A stretch of DNA of 64,000 bases, from positions 1 to 64,000 of the forward strand of contig JBBIJO010000007.1 of assembly GCA_037445895.1 (NCBI GenBank). The letters are read 5' to 3'. The first letter of the stretch is position 1; every line of letters starts with the position of its first letter. This document shows positions 43,101-51,684 of this stretch, piece by piece. The translations under genes and the position numbers were made by a program. Origin of the DNA: JBBIJO01 sp037445895. GTDB taxonomy: Bacteria; Bacteroidota; Ignavibacteria; Kapaibacteriales; UBA2268. The notes below the pieces were generated by a model. The model ran no database searches, was not told the origin of the DNA, and saw only the letters and a program-made list of their open reading frames with translations.

Positions 43101-43764
43101 CTTGCCAACCTTCTTCGCCAATCAAAGGAACGAATTTAAAGTAATGTTCTTGTTCTTCTTTGAATTGGTTTTCGCCAACTTTAGTAATGATATACATTGA
43201 TTGCGAGGAGCGGTCGCCAACGGGGACAACTAAACGTCCATCTATTTGAAGTTGACTAAGCAAAGTCGTTGGGACTTTCGGGGCAGCAGCAGTTACAATA
43301 ATCCCATCGAAAGGTGCATATTCTTTCCATCCAATGCTGCCATCACCCCACTTCGAGAAGACTCTAATTCCCAGTTGGTCGAAAATACGATTAGATTTAA
43401 TATACAACTCGTAAATTCTTTCGATTGTGTAAACTTTTGCCCCCAAAAGATAAAGTAGGGTTGCTTGATACCCGCTACCGGTTCCAATCTCCAAGACCTT
43501 GTCTCCTTCTTTTACCTTCAGGCATTGAGTCATAAAGGCTACTGTATATGGTTGCGATATAGTTTGATTACAATCAATTGGAAGCGCGGTATCTTCGTAT
43601 GCTTGCGAGATATATGCCTGGTCGATAAATAATTCGCGAGGCAATTTATTGAGGGCAGAAAGAATTTTTTCGCTCGAGATGCCGCGTTGGCGCAATCGGT
43701 CAACCAGTTGAAATCTTGCCTCTTTAAAAATATGATAATCGGGGTAGTTCAGTTTAAATTCCAT
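43093..43764 (-). CDS. pcm: Protein-L-isoaspartate O-methyltransferase
   Basis: The 223-residue repair enzyme methylates isoaspartate in aged proteins. It has LPRELFIDQAYISQAYEDTA, LPIDCNQTISQPYTVAFMT, the SAM loop VLEIGTGSGYQATLLYLLGA near 91 and DGIIVTAAAPKVPTTLLSQL. The order matches the Pcm family throughout. It starts 3 bases after cdaA ends and overlaps miaA by 8, so it is in the middle of a tightly packed operon. Confidence 0.95.
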   Translation of the reverse strand: MEFKLNYPDYHIFKEARFQLVDRLRQRGISSEKILSALNKLPRELFIDQAYISQAYEDTALPIDCNQTISQPYTVAFMTQCLKVKEGDKVLEIGTGSGYQATLLYLLGAKVYTIERIYELYIKSNRIFDQLGIRVFSKWGDGSIGWKEYAPFDGIIVTAAAPKVPTTLLSQLQIDGRLVVPVGDRSSQSMYIITKVGENQFKEEQEHYFKFVPLIGEEGWQDV

Positions 43765-43767
43765 ATT

Positions 43768-44532
43768 TTATCTAAGCTTTTCTCTCAGAAATTCTTCCAA
43801 CTTATTTTTGGGGACGTTAAGTGTTAATTTCCCTGCCTCGGCAATAGATATGCCCCCTGTTTCTTCCGAAACAACCAAAACAACAGCGTCGGTTTGTTCA
43901 GTCAAACCTAATGCAGCACGGTGGCGTGTTCCAAGTATCTTGCCTTCAATTTTTGTTATCAAAGATAAAGGAAGGACACATTTGGCGTAGAGAATATTAG
44001 GACCATCAATCAAAATAGCTCCATCGTGCAATGGGGACTTTGTGTTGAAAATAGAAAGTATTAGCTCCTTCGAAACACGCGCACCAATTGAAATTCCTTT
44101 ATCCAAGTTCATTTCAACGTTTTGAGTTCGAGTGAAAATTATTAAACTGCCAATATGGCTTTCGGACATTTCTTTTACTGCTGCAATAACCTCGTCTATG
44201 GTTTGAGTAAGGCCTGAACGGGAAAAAAATCGAAGGAAAGGTAAATTGGATATTTGCAAAAGGACTCGCCGTAGCTCCGGTTGAAAAAGGATTATAAAAG
44301 CCAATAACCAAACACTCATTACCGCTTTTAGCAACCAGTTCAACGAACGGAGATTGACAAGTTCGGTAACAAATGTTGCAAGAATTAAGATAACCAATGC
44401 AAAAAGAATTTGTGCTGCAATGGTCTCCTTTAATAGATTATAGAGCCAATAAAAAACAGCGCATAAAAGGATTAAATCAATCAGGTCAATCAGAGTGATA
44501 CTTAAAAATCCTATTTTAAAAATCTCAATCAT
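43768..44532 (-). CDS. cdaA: Diadenylate cyclase (c-di-AMP synthase), CdaA type
   Basis: The 254-residue membrane enzyme makes cyclic di-AMP from ATP. Three N-terminal helices (about 10-80) are followed by the DAC domain with SPLHDGAILIDG near 165, GTRHRAALGLTEQTDAVVLV near 202 and VSEETGGISIAEAG. The DGA and RHR motifs needed for catalysis are intact. c-di-AMP controls osmolyte transport and cell-wall homeostasis in other bacteria. Its start overlaps phoH by 8 bases. No CdaR or GlmM gene, common neighbours elsewhere, is present; the link here is to pcm, miaA and dacB. Confidence 0.95.
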   Translation of the reverse strand: MIEIFKIGFLSITLIDLIDLILLCAVFYWLYNLLKETIAAQILFALVILILATFVTELVNLRSLNWLLKAVMSVWLLAFIILFQPELRRVLLQISNLPFLRFFSRSGLTQTIDEVIAAVKEMSESHIGSLIIFTRTQNVEMNLDKGISIGARVSKELILSIFNTKSPLHDGAILIDGPNILYAKCVLPLSLITKIEGKILGTRHRAALGLTEQTDAVVLVVSEETGGISIAEAGKLTLNVPKNKLEEFLREKLR

Positions 44533-45547
44533 TTTGTTTATTATTTATCTTATTATAATTGTGGTTTTTGCTTGTGTATTTCTGATCTGCTTCGTCTTGG
44601 TAAGCTCTAATAATTTTTGCAACTAATTTATGGCGCACAACATCTTTTTCGTCGAAATAGACAAAATCTATCCCTTCGATGTTTTGAAGAAGTTTGTTTG
44701 CATTGATAAGTCCACAATCCTCGAGTTTCGGTAAGTCTATTTGAGTAATATCGCCAGTAACTATAACCTTCGAGTTATGCCCTAACCTTGTCAGAAACAT
44801 TTTCATTTGTGTAATGGTTGCATTTTGTGCTTCGTCGAGAATGATAAATGCGTTGCTAAGAGTTCGACCACGCATATATGCCAATGGGATAATTTCGATA
44901 GTGTTTTTCTCGAAGAAATTCTTGAGTTTATCGGGGTTTAACATAAAGAAGAGAGCATCGGTTAAAGGCTTAAGGTATGGGTCGAGTTTCTCCTTTAAAT
45001 CGCCGGGAAGGAAACCAAGAGATTCGCCTGTTTCGACAGCCGGTCGGGAAAGTATAATTTTCTCGACTTGATTCTTTTTCAATTCAGCCAAAGCCATCGC
45101 AACAGCAAGAAAGGTTTTTCCAGTTCCAGCTGGTCCAATTGCAAAAACTACATCGTTCGATGCTACTTTACTAACGTATTCAACTTGCTTAAAGTTTTTT
45201 GTTTTTATTGGTCCTTTGGCGCTATGATAAACAATGATTTCCTCGGCTCGAGCGGTTCTTTTGCTCGAATTAGGTTCTTCCCCATAGGTTCCAACCAATT
45301 CTAATATTGTTTCGACGTCACTTCGAGAAATAGTTCCACTTTTTCTATGGATATATCCAAGTTCTTTGAATATTGTTTCGATGGCTTTTATTTCTTCGGG
45401 ATCCCCTTTTAAAATCAGATTGTTTCCCCGCAAAGTAATTAGAGAATGAAATTTGTTTTCGATTTGTTGTATGAATTGGTCGTTGTATCCAATGAAGTAA
45501 AGGAAATCTTCATCGTCGAGATAGATTCTTTTTTCGGTTGCCTCCAT
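44525..45547 (-). CDS. phoH: PhoH-family ATPase
   Basis: The 340-residue P-loop protein has an N-terminal KH-like part (about 1-100) and the PhoH ATPase core: VVFAIGPAGTGKTFLAVAMA near 135, SRPAVETGESLGFLPGDLKE, DPYLKPLTDALFFM, AFIILDEAQNATITQMKMFL and KVIVTGDITQIDLP. PhoH-type proteins are linked to RNA handling and ribosome maturation, often next to ybeY; no ybeY is here. It heads the cdaA-pcm-miaA-dacB run. A terminator hairpin lies 38 bases upstream of its start. Confidence 0.94.
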   Translation of the reverse strand: MEATEKRIYLDDEDFLYFIGYNDQFIQQIENKFHSLITLRGNNLILKGDPEEIKAIETIFKELGYIHRKSGTISRSDVETILELVGTYGEEPNSSKRTARAEEIIVYHSAKGPIKTKNFKQVEYVSKVASNDVVFAIGPAGTGKTFLAVAMALAELKKNQVEKIILSRPAVETGESLGFLPGDLKEKLDPYLKPLTDALFFMLNPDKLKNFFEKNTIEIIPLAYMRGRTLSNAFIILDEAQNATITQMKMFLTRLGHNSKVIVTGDITQIDLPKLEDCGLINANKLLQNIEGIDFVYFDEKDVVRHKLVAKIIRAYQDEADQKYTSKNHNYNKINNKQND

Positions 45548-45584
45548 TTATTTCAACAAATTGTGTAACAAATAAAAATACAAC

Positions 45585-45612
45585 AGCCCCCAACGAAAAA
45601 CGAAAGGGGGCT
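45585..45612 (-). terminator. Likely intrinsic terminator between the LysM gene and phoH
   Basis: AGCCCCC and GGGGGCT pair over a loop rich in T, and GTTGTATTTTT follows on the minus strand. The U-run is imperfect. It lies 33 bases after the LysM gene stop and 37 before the phoH start, so partial read-through is possible. Confidence 0.55.
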
Positions 45613-45645
45613 GATGAAAAAATAAAAAAAGACATAGGTTTAGAA

Positions 45646-46458
45646 TTATTCAGATTTCTTACCTTCTTCTTTTGTTTCTTTTGTTTCAGTTTCTTGTGCA
45701 GCTTTCTTTTGCCTCCAATATTTTCTTTCTGCTTTGATTTCGTCTGGGGTTTTCGGTCCCGATGGAGGAATCAACAATGCTTGACCCGGATGAATAATAT
45801 CGGGATTCTTTATCATATCGGTATTCGCCATCCATATTTTAGGCCACAGAAATGGGTCGCCAAATATTTCGATTTTGCCAGCAATGTTCCACAAGCAATC
45901 ACGATTTTCTGCCCAAGTTCCAACAACATACTTCTTTATCTTTTTCTCTTTATACAATCCCCTAATATCAGAAGCAAGGCTAATAATTTTATTGTAGAAT
46001 TCCGGGAGAATAGCAAGTTTAATAAGTCGCAGTTCGTTAAGAGAATTTTCCAGTGCTTCTACTTCGCTTCGCCTATCGGCAAGCTCGTCGTCGGAAAAGC
46101 GCCGCATTTCTCGAATTTTATTTTCGATTTGCCCGATTCTTTGACGAAATTTTTCTACATCTTCTTGGGTGAAAGGCTTGTTCGTTTCTGGATTTATACC
46201 AAGTAGCCCGAGATAACTATCCAGACAATTTTTGAGCTTGCTGTTTGTAGTAGTTAAATCGTTTTTTAGTTTTTCGATTTCGTTGTCGAGAGCCTGCAAT
46301 TTGTTTTGCAAATCGGTAACAATGTTTTGGAACTCTTGAATCCTTTGAACAGCTTCTTCCTTGGTTAGTTCTTCGTCGGGTTTTTGAGCAAACACAAACG
46401 CGAATCCAAAGATTGAAATCATCAAAACACAAATCAAATTTCTGAGAATTTTTTCCAT
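45646..46458 (-). CDS. Exported coiled-coil protein with C-terminal LysM domain
   Basis: From the ATG at 46458, backed by AAGGAGG, the protein has 270 residues. Signal peptide: LICVLMISIFGFAFVFA. Residues about 25-170 form long coiled coils (IVTDLQNKLQALDNEIEKLK, then VEALENSLNELRLIKLAIL). The last 75 residues hold a LysM peptidoglycan-binding domain (YVVGTWAENRDCLWNIAGK, HPGQALLIPPSG), followed by a charged tail. It probably spans periplasm to cell wall. It lies 23 bases after a small coiled-coil lipoprotein gene, and the two may act as a pair. Confidence 0.8.
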   Translation of the reverse strand: MEKILRNLICVLMISIFGFAFVFAQKPDEELTKEEAVQRIQEFQNIVTDLQNKLQALDNEIEKLKNDLTTTNSKLKNCLDSYLGLLGINPETNKPFTQEDVEKFRQRIGQIENKIREMRRFSDDELADRRSEVEALENSLNELRLIKLAILPEFYNKIISLASDIRGLYKEKKIKKYVVGTWAENRDCLWNIAGKIEIFGDPFLWPKIWMANTDMIKNPDIIHPGQALLIPPSGPKTPDEIKAERKYWRQKKAAQETETKETKEEGKKSE

Positions 46459-46481
46459 TTTTCTTTCCTCCTTTCCCAATT

Positions 46482-46838
46482 TTACTTTTTACGAATTTTT
46501 TTAGTGGGCGCTTCGGCGGGTTGGGATTCTGTTTCTTGCTTTGGAGGCGCCGGTTTCCAATCGGGCCAAACATCAGGCCATCGAGCGAGTTTGTCCTTCA
46601 CGAATTGAGTTTTGTCCTCGCAATCTTTTAATTCTGCTTTTCGAGCGTTTAGCTCGCGTTCGAGGCGTGCTTTCTCGTCTTTTTTCTTTGAAAGCGATTC
46701 GTTCAAGCTTCGTTCCTGTTTGCGAAGTTCGCGTAATTGCATCAGTTGTTCTTCCGTAATTTTGTTGGAACAACTGCTCAAAAACAAACCGACGCCAACG
46801 ACTGGAACCAAAAGGCTAAATTTTGTTAATTTCTTCAT
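46482..46838 (-). CDS. Small coiled-coil lipoprotein
   Basis: A 118-residue protein with a lipobox (GVGLFLSSC, Cys near 23), so it should be anchored in the membrane after cleavage. The mature part is a charged helix (QLRELRKQERSLNESLSKKK, then ARLERELNARKAELKDCEDK) followed by a Trp/Pro/Lys-rich tail (WPDVWPDWKPAPPKQ). It has AGGAG before its start. It sits directly upstream of the LysM coiled-coil gene. I do not recognise a family; a structural envelope role is inference. Confidence 0.75.
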   Translation of the reverse strand: MKKLTKFSLLVPVVGVGLFLSSCSNKITEEQLMQLRELRKQERSLNESLSKKKDEKARLERELNARKAELKDCEDKTQFVKDKLARWPDVWPDWKPAPPKQETESQPAEAPTKKIRKK

Positions 46839-46923
46839 ATAAGAACTCCTTTTATGAAAAATACCCCTCTATTTTTTTAAACGAAAATAAATAATATCGT
46901 ATCCAACGCAAAATTAATAAAAA

Positions 46924-49900
46924 TTATTTAATTCCAACTTTTACAATTAGAAAATTATAAATTTTTGAACTATTTCTATTTTTAATGGACAATAAATATA
47001 CCCCATTTGAAAAACTATCGGTGTGAAGTTCAATATTTTCACCTTTAATTTCTGTTGCAAGAATAGTTCGCCCGAGTAAATCTTTTATCGAAAGCTCATC
47101 CATATATAACGATTCTTTATTAGTGAAATTAATTATCAGTATGTCGTTAAACGGATTTGGATGAATCAAAATATCTGAAAGTTTTTCATAGGTTTCTACG
47201 CTCGAAAATTTCTGTGTTTTGAATCGCCAAACATCCGACCATTCTCCCGCCCCAACGTTATTCGAAGCACGAACACGCCAAAAATATTCCGTTTCATATT
47301 CGAGTTGCTTAACCGTTTTGAATGTTGGAAATTGTAAATCTTTTTCGAGCACAAGGGTTTGAAAACTTTGCTCGGTTGCAACTTCCAACCGATAAGCAGT
47401 CGCATTAGGAGTTGCATTCCATTTGAATGTTGGTTTCACGGAAACATTGTCTTCGTTATTGACTGGAGAAGTTAGAATTGTTTTTGCAGGTATCGGGCTC
47501 GTTTCAAACACAAACGCGTCTGAATAAGTTCCATCGCCATCGACATTTTGGGATTTAACTCGCCAAAAATATTGTGTGCCGGGTTCAAGAATTCCACTTT
47601 CAATGATAAAAAAAGTATCTTTGATTGCATCTTTCGAATAAGTAATGGGCTCAAAATTTTGATTTTTAGAGATTTCAATGGTATAGGTAATGGTGCCAAC
47701 GAAATACTCATCGAACCAAGCAATATTCCAAATAAATTTTAACGTCGTTGCGAGCCCACTCGAATTATTCGCTGGTGCAACTAAATTGACTTTTTTGGGT
47801 AGTGGGTTCCCCACATTGAATTTCCAAGAACTCGACCACAACGAAGTATCTTTCGGCGATAATGCTCTTACCTTCCAAGCATATTTGTTGCTCCTTGTTA
47901 ATTTTTTGAACACAACTTGCTCGGATACACTGCTTTGAACATTTGAAGTTCCGGAACCTAGATCGGTCAATTCTACTTCATACAATTCAGCTCCATTAAC
48001 TTTTGTCCATCTTAACTCGACCGAATCAGGAATGTTACTTTGGTAATTTTTAGGGTAAATTTGCCCCGGAGTTGCAATCTTTAATGGCAGTAAATTACCA
48101 TTGTAAGGAACTTTGTAGTATTGGTTAGTTTTTATATTGAAATAGGATTTTTTGAATCCATTCGGATATACAATTACAACACTATCGATAGTTTCGACCT
48201 TTCCAACACCGAAGTGTAGCAAATTGGAATTTTGAGTACATCGTGTTCCTGATACACTACCCATCAGTTCTCGGTAGTATTTATTCATCCCAGAAAATAA
48301 AATAATTTTGGTTCCATAGCAATCCATATTTACCCTATTTGCTGGACTTCCGACAAGTCGGAAACCAATCCAATTCCCCTTGCGTTCAATGTCGTTTCGG
48401 AAAAGTTTCACTCCTTCGTGTGGACTAGCAACAAGCAAATCAATGTCCCCATCGTTATCGTAATCAATCCTTGCCGAAGCCCAAGGACCATGGACAATAC
48501 AACCTAGTTCCCAAGTCTTATCTAATAAAGTAAAATTGGGACTTCCAGAATTGATATATATCCTACCTGCCCGTTTTGGTTCCTCATTAGAGCCTTCGGG
48601 ATTGTATGCAATTTGACCATGCCACAGATCGAGGTAGCCATCTAAATCCAAATCTACCCAGGTCATCCCAGCATTCATTTCGAAAAATTTTAATCCCATC
48701 TGGGAGTGAACCTCTGTAAAATTGTAGTTCGGAGGTCCCTGATTTCGGAAAATAAGCGAAGGATTAGAAAACATACCGCGCCAATCGGGATGACCAAGAT
48801 TTCCAACAGCAAGGTCTGGGAAACCGTCATTATTAAAATCTCCCCATTCGCTGCCCATCCCGTGCCCAAAGTAATTGGGCGCGGCTGTTGGAACACCTTG
48901 AACGCCGGTTACATCGCCAACATTTGTGAAAGTTCCGTTCCCATTATTCTTTAGTAATAAATCCCGAACAAGTCGGTAGTTAGCAATAAATACATCAATT
49001 TTGCCATCATTATTATAATCGCAAGCATTTGCACCATAACAATCGTAATAACCCAAGGCACTTTGGTTATTACTAAAAAGTTCAAAGTTCTTAATACCTG
49101 CACTTTGCGAAGCATTTTCAAATTTACCGGACGAGTCTTGTATCCAAAGCTCGTCGGGGAAATATCGCTCGACGTAATTACTATTAATATTGATTCCAAC
49201 TCTGTTGTTTGCTAAAAATAAATCTAATTTCCCATCTGCATTAAAATCGAACCAAAGCGGAGTAATGCAATTGTATGGATTGGGAATAGAGTCGTTTTGG
49301 AATTGGTTGGCAAGTTGAAAATCTATGCTTGGATTTGGGTAAGGTAATTTAAAAAGCGCGCGGCTGTTCAATTGTGTGAAAGTTCCATTCCCATTGTTTC
49401 GGTAAATTCTATCTTGCGAGAATACCATTTTCAAATTTTCGTCGTAAGTTCCATTACGTAGGGCATAACAATCGATAAAACCGTCGTTGTTAAAATCGCC
49501 CCAAGATGTTGTTCCCGTCGATATACCGAATTTCGAAGTAACAGTGCTAAAAGTTCTATCCCCATTGTTCTGGAAAAAGTTACCACCAACCGCAATGTCG
49601 TCGAACCCATCATTATTCCAATCGACTACACTTACGTCGCTGCTACCTATTTTTGTTAATCCCGATTCTTCTGTTGCATCAAACAGAGTTGGGGGAGGCG
49701 CTTGTTGCGAAGTGCTATCGAATGGATAGATATATTCGACAAGCAGACGAACCATAAAGTCTGCGGAAGCAAGGTAATAAACACCAGGACCTCCCAGCTG
49801 ATTTGTTTCGTTTGGATTCATTAAAAATGAGGAATATGGTTGCGAAGAACCATCGCCGTCGATTGCGAACCATGGACCTTGTTGCTTAAGGCGATGTTGA

Positions 49901-50286
49901 ACGACGATTCTATCTAATCCTCCTAAATAAATATTGCCCGCAGGAAATTCATACCAACCTGCCACACCATTATAATTAAAAATAATTGGATTAGTTTTTA
50001 AATTGAAGTCCGCAACCCAAAGTGTAGGCGGAAGAGCGCCTTCCGATGGGTCGCCCGCAATTAAAATTGTATCGGTTCCCGATTGCGAACCAACAAAATA
50101 GATTTGTATTTTTTTCACTATACAAGGACCATCAGGTTTTAAAATTTTACTTTCTTCCCAATCGGGACGTTCAACATAACCCGAAAGACGAGGTTGATTA
50201 TTGTCGTTTTTAACTATAACATCGAGCGAGAAAACGCCGAGTGAATTTATCACACTTAGCACAAGAATAATCAATGAAGTTCTCAT
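46924..50286 (-). CDS. Secreted T9SS protein with FG-GAP/VCBS propeller, UnbV domain and fibronectin-like repeats
   Basis: The 1120-residue protein has a signal peptide (MRTSLIILVLSVINSLGVFS). From about 215 to 620 there are many VCBS/FG-GAP repeats with calcium-loop motifs such as DWNNDGFDDIAVGGNFFQNN and DYDNDGDIDLLVAS. Next comes an ASPIC/UnbV domain (about 635-720, GTRCTQNSNLLHFGVG, VVIVYPNGFKKSYF), then three fibronectin-III-like domains (about 730-1035, FKWNATPNATAYRLEVATEQ), and a T9SS type A domain (HPNPFNDILIINF). It should be surface-exposed and calcium-stabilised. The target is unknown. It follows the SAM hydrolase by 6 bases. Confidence 0.88.
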   Translation of the reverse strand: MRTSLIILVLSVINSLGVFSLDVIVKNDNNQPRLSGYVERPDWEESKILKPDGPCIVKKIQIYFVGSQSGTDTILIAGDPSEGALPPTLWVADFNLKTNPIIFNYNGVAGWYEFPAGNIYLGGLDRIVVQHRLKQQGPWFAIDGDGSSQPYSSFLMNPNETNQLGGPGVYYLASADFMVRLLVEYIYPFDSTSQQAPPPTLFDATEESGLTKIGSSDVSVVDWNNDGFDDIAVGGNFFQNNGDRTFSTVTSKFGISTGTTSWGDFNNDGFIDCYALRNGTYDENLKMVFSQDRIYRNNGNGTFTQLNSRALFKLPYPNPSIDFQLANQFQNDSIPNPYNCITPLWFDFNADGKLDLFLANNRVGININSNYVERYFPDELWIQDSSGKFENASQSAGIKNFELFSNNQSALGYYDCYGANACDYNNDGKIDVFIANYRLVRDLLLKNNGNGTFTNVGDVTGVQGVPTAAPNYFGHGMGSEWGDFNNDGFPDLAVGNLGHPDWRGMFSNPSLIFRNQGPPNYNFTEVHSQMGLKFFEMNAGMTWVDLDLDGYLDLWHGQIAYNPEGSNEEPKRAGRIYINSGSPNFTLLDKTWELGCIVHGPWASARIDYDNDGDIDLLVASPHEGVKLFRNDIERKGNWIGFRLVGSPANRVNMDCYGTKIILFSGMNKYYRELMGSVSGTRCTQNSNLLHFGVGKVETIDSVVIVYPNGFKKSYFNIKTNQYYKVPYNGNLLPLKIATPGQIYPKNYQSNIPDSVELRWTKVNGAELYEVELTDLGSGTSNVQSSVSEQVVFKKLTRSNKYAWKVRALSPKDTSLWSSSWKFNVGNPLPKKVNLVAPANNSSGLATTLKFIWNIAWFDEYFVGTITYTIEISKNQNFEPITYSKDAIKDTFFIIESGILEPGTQYFWRVKSQNVDGDGTYSDAFVFETSPIPAKTILTSPVNNEDNVSVKPTFKWNATPNATAYRLEVATEQSFQTLVLEKDLQFPTFKTVKQLEYETEYFWRVRASNNVGAGEWSDVWRFKTQKFSSVETYEKLSDILIHPNPFNDILIINFTNKESLYMDELSIKDLLGRTILATEIKGENIELHTDSFSNGVYLLSIKNRNSSKIYNFLIVKVGIK

Positions 50287-50292
50287 AGTATT

Positions 50293-51126
50293 TTATATAA
50301 ATTGTTCGTATATCCCAACTTTTCGGGCGCAAATCAATTGCCCGATGAACGAGCCAATTTCTTTCCCTGCGTTGCCATCCCGCAAACCAATTTCCAGATA
50401 GCCACTGCTACCAATATAAGCAAGAAATTCGCCTGTTTCAACATCCGAGTAAGTTAGACTTATGTTTCGAATTTTTTGGTGGCCAATCTCGAATTTCCAC
50501 TTTAAATCCTGTTGAAGTATGTTATGCATATTCAGTCCCAATACCTTAGCGCTGAGAGAAGTTATAATGTTCCCAAATCTATCGATATGTATAACTTCGC
50601 CAATTAAATTCCCTTGCTTATCGAAATGGCTTTTTAATGGAGGGAGTTTGATGATTTTTGAGAACGAAATTGCTTCGCCAAATTCGCTCAAATCAATTCC
50701 TTGGGCAATGTATGCCGCAAGAGGCGCAAAGATGTCGCGTCCGTGAAACGTCTTGCTTGGATTTTCGAGCTGATACTTTTCGTTTGTAAATGTATAAATT
50801 TTGGGTTTTTTATAGTTTTCCAAAGTGTAAGAAAGTAAACCATTATCGGGTGCGACAAAATAATAGTTCCCCCCTTGACTGCAAAGGGCGGAACGGTTCG
50901 AACCCACACCTGGATCGACAACGCAAACGAAAATCGTCCCATCGGGAAAATAGTTGACGCTTGTTTTCAAAACGAAAGCAGCTTCTCGTATGTTTCTTGG
51001 TGCGATTGAATGAGTAACATCAATAATTTCGACATCGGGAGTAATCGAGAATATAGTTCCTTTCATTATACCCACGTAATTATCGTCGAGACCGAAATCG
51101 GTCAACAATGCAATGAACTTTTTCAT
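50293..51126 (-). CDS. S-adenosyl-L-methionine hydrolase (DUF62, SAM hydroxide adenosyltransferase)
   Basis: The 277-residue protein belongs to the family that includes fluorinase and chlorinase, but ordinary members use water to split SAM into adenosine and methionine. It has FIALLTDFGLDDNYVGIMKG, DVTHSIAPRNIREAAFVL, VCVVDPGVGSNRSALCS, VAPDNGLLSYTL, KTFHGRDIFAPLAAYIAQG and the C-terminal VIHIDRFGNIITSL. The Asp, Arg and His of the hydrolase type (DPGVGSxR, FHGRD) are present. It is 6 bases upstream of the FG-GAP gene and likely co-transcribed. No halogen-use genes are around it. Confidence 0.9.
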   Translation of the reverse strand: MKKFIALLTDFGLDDNYVGIMKGTIFSITPDVEIIDVTHSIAPRNIREAAFVLKTSVNYFPDGTIFVCVVDPGVGSNRSALCSQGGNYYFVAPDNGLLSYTLENYKKPKIYTFTNEKYQLENPSKTFHGRDIFAPLAAYIAQGIDLSEFGEAISFSKIIKLPPLKSHFDKQGNLIGEVIHIDRFGNIITSLSAKVLGLNMHNILQQDLKWKFEIGHQKIRNISLTYSDVETGEFLAYIGSSGYLEIGLRDGNAGKEIGSFIGQLICARKVGIYEQFI

Positions 51127-51395
51127 AGCATAATATTTTTAAAAGAGAAATTTAATAAAAAAATAGTTAACCCAAAAACTTATTCTAAAAATGTTAAGTT
51201 TTGTTCAAGATAGGAAAAACAGAAATCCTACAGCGGATTGTTCTCGCAAATGGTAAAGAAAAGACGAAATAGTATCCTTTTGCTCCACAATTGCCGGGTT
51301 ATTAATTGGCTTCGTTCCTTTGTATGAATAAAGCTGTATGTATGCGATAAAATTCAGCTTCCAGATTTATAAACTTGCATCAATTTCTGAATACG
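51127..51395. other. Intergenic region, nothing firm
   Basis: This gap lies upstream of the SAM hydrolase and downstream of rpmG. A 24-codon plus-strand frame at 51198-51272 (LFKIGKTEILQRIVLANGKE) has no start codon and could be the end of a lost gene. No promoter could be fixed. Confidence 0.3.
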
Positions 51396-51421
51396 AAAAG
51401 GGAAACCCCGAGGATTTCCCG
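51396..51421 (-). terminator. Intrinsic terminator after rpmG
   Basis: On the minus strand GGGAAATCC pairs with GGTTTCCC around CTCGG-type loop bases, then TTTT follows. It starts 28 bases after the rpmG stop. Confidence 0.75.
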
Positions 51422-51448
51422 TAAAAAGTTGTTATATCAAGAATATAC

Positions 51449-51628
51449 TTACTTAATTTCTCGGTGGATAGTGTGACGACGTAGGAAAGGATTATACTTT
51501 TTTAGTTCCAAACGGTCCGGAGTATTATTGCGATTTTTTGTTGTAGTGTAACGAGAAGCCGGCTTGCCTTCCTTCTTTGCCTCGGTGCATTCAAGCGTTA
51601 CAATAATTCTTGCTTCTTTTTTTGCCAT
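51449..51628 (-). CDS. rpmG: 50S ribosomal protein L33
   Basis: A 59-codon gene: MAKKEARIIVTLECTEAKKE, then SRYTTTKNRNNTPDRLELKK, then YNPFLRRHTIHREIK. The sequence and length fit L33 throughout. It has only one Cys, so it is the zinc-free type. It stands alone, without the rpmB (L28) gene that often accompanies it, and a terminator follows. Confidence 0.93.
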   Translation of the reverse strand: MAKKEARIIVTLECTEAKKEGKPASRYTTTKNRNNTPDRLELKKYNPFLRRHTIHREIK

Positions 51629-51684
51629 ATTAATTTCCTAAAATTCCAGAATACAAAATTACAAAATTTTTGGAATTTAAATAA

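Noticed and set aside
50880..50925. T-loop-like GGTTCGAACCC, considered as a tRNA
   Set aside because: It is inside the conserved VDPGVGSNRS region of the SAM hydrolase and no cloverleaf forms around it.
50293..51126. SAM hydrolase as a fluorinase or chlorinase
   Set aside because: It has the general hydrolase residues, and nothing halogen-related is nearby.
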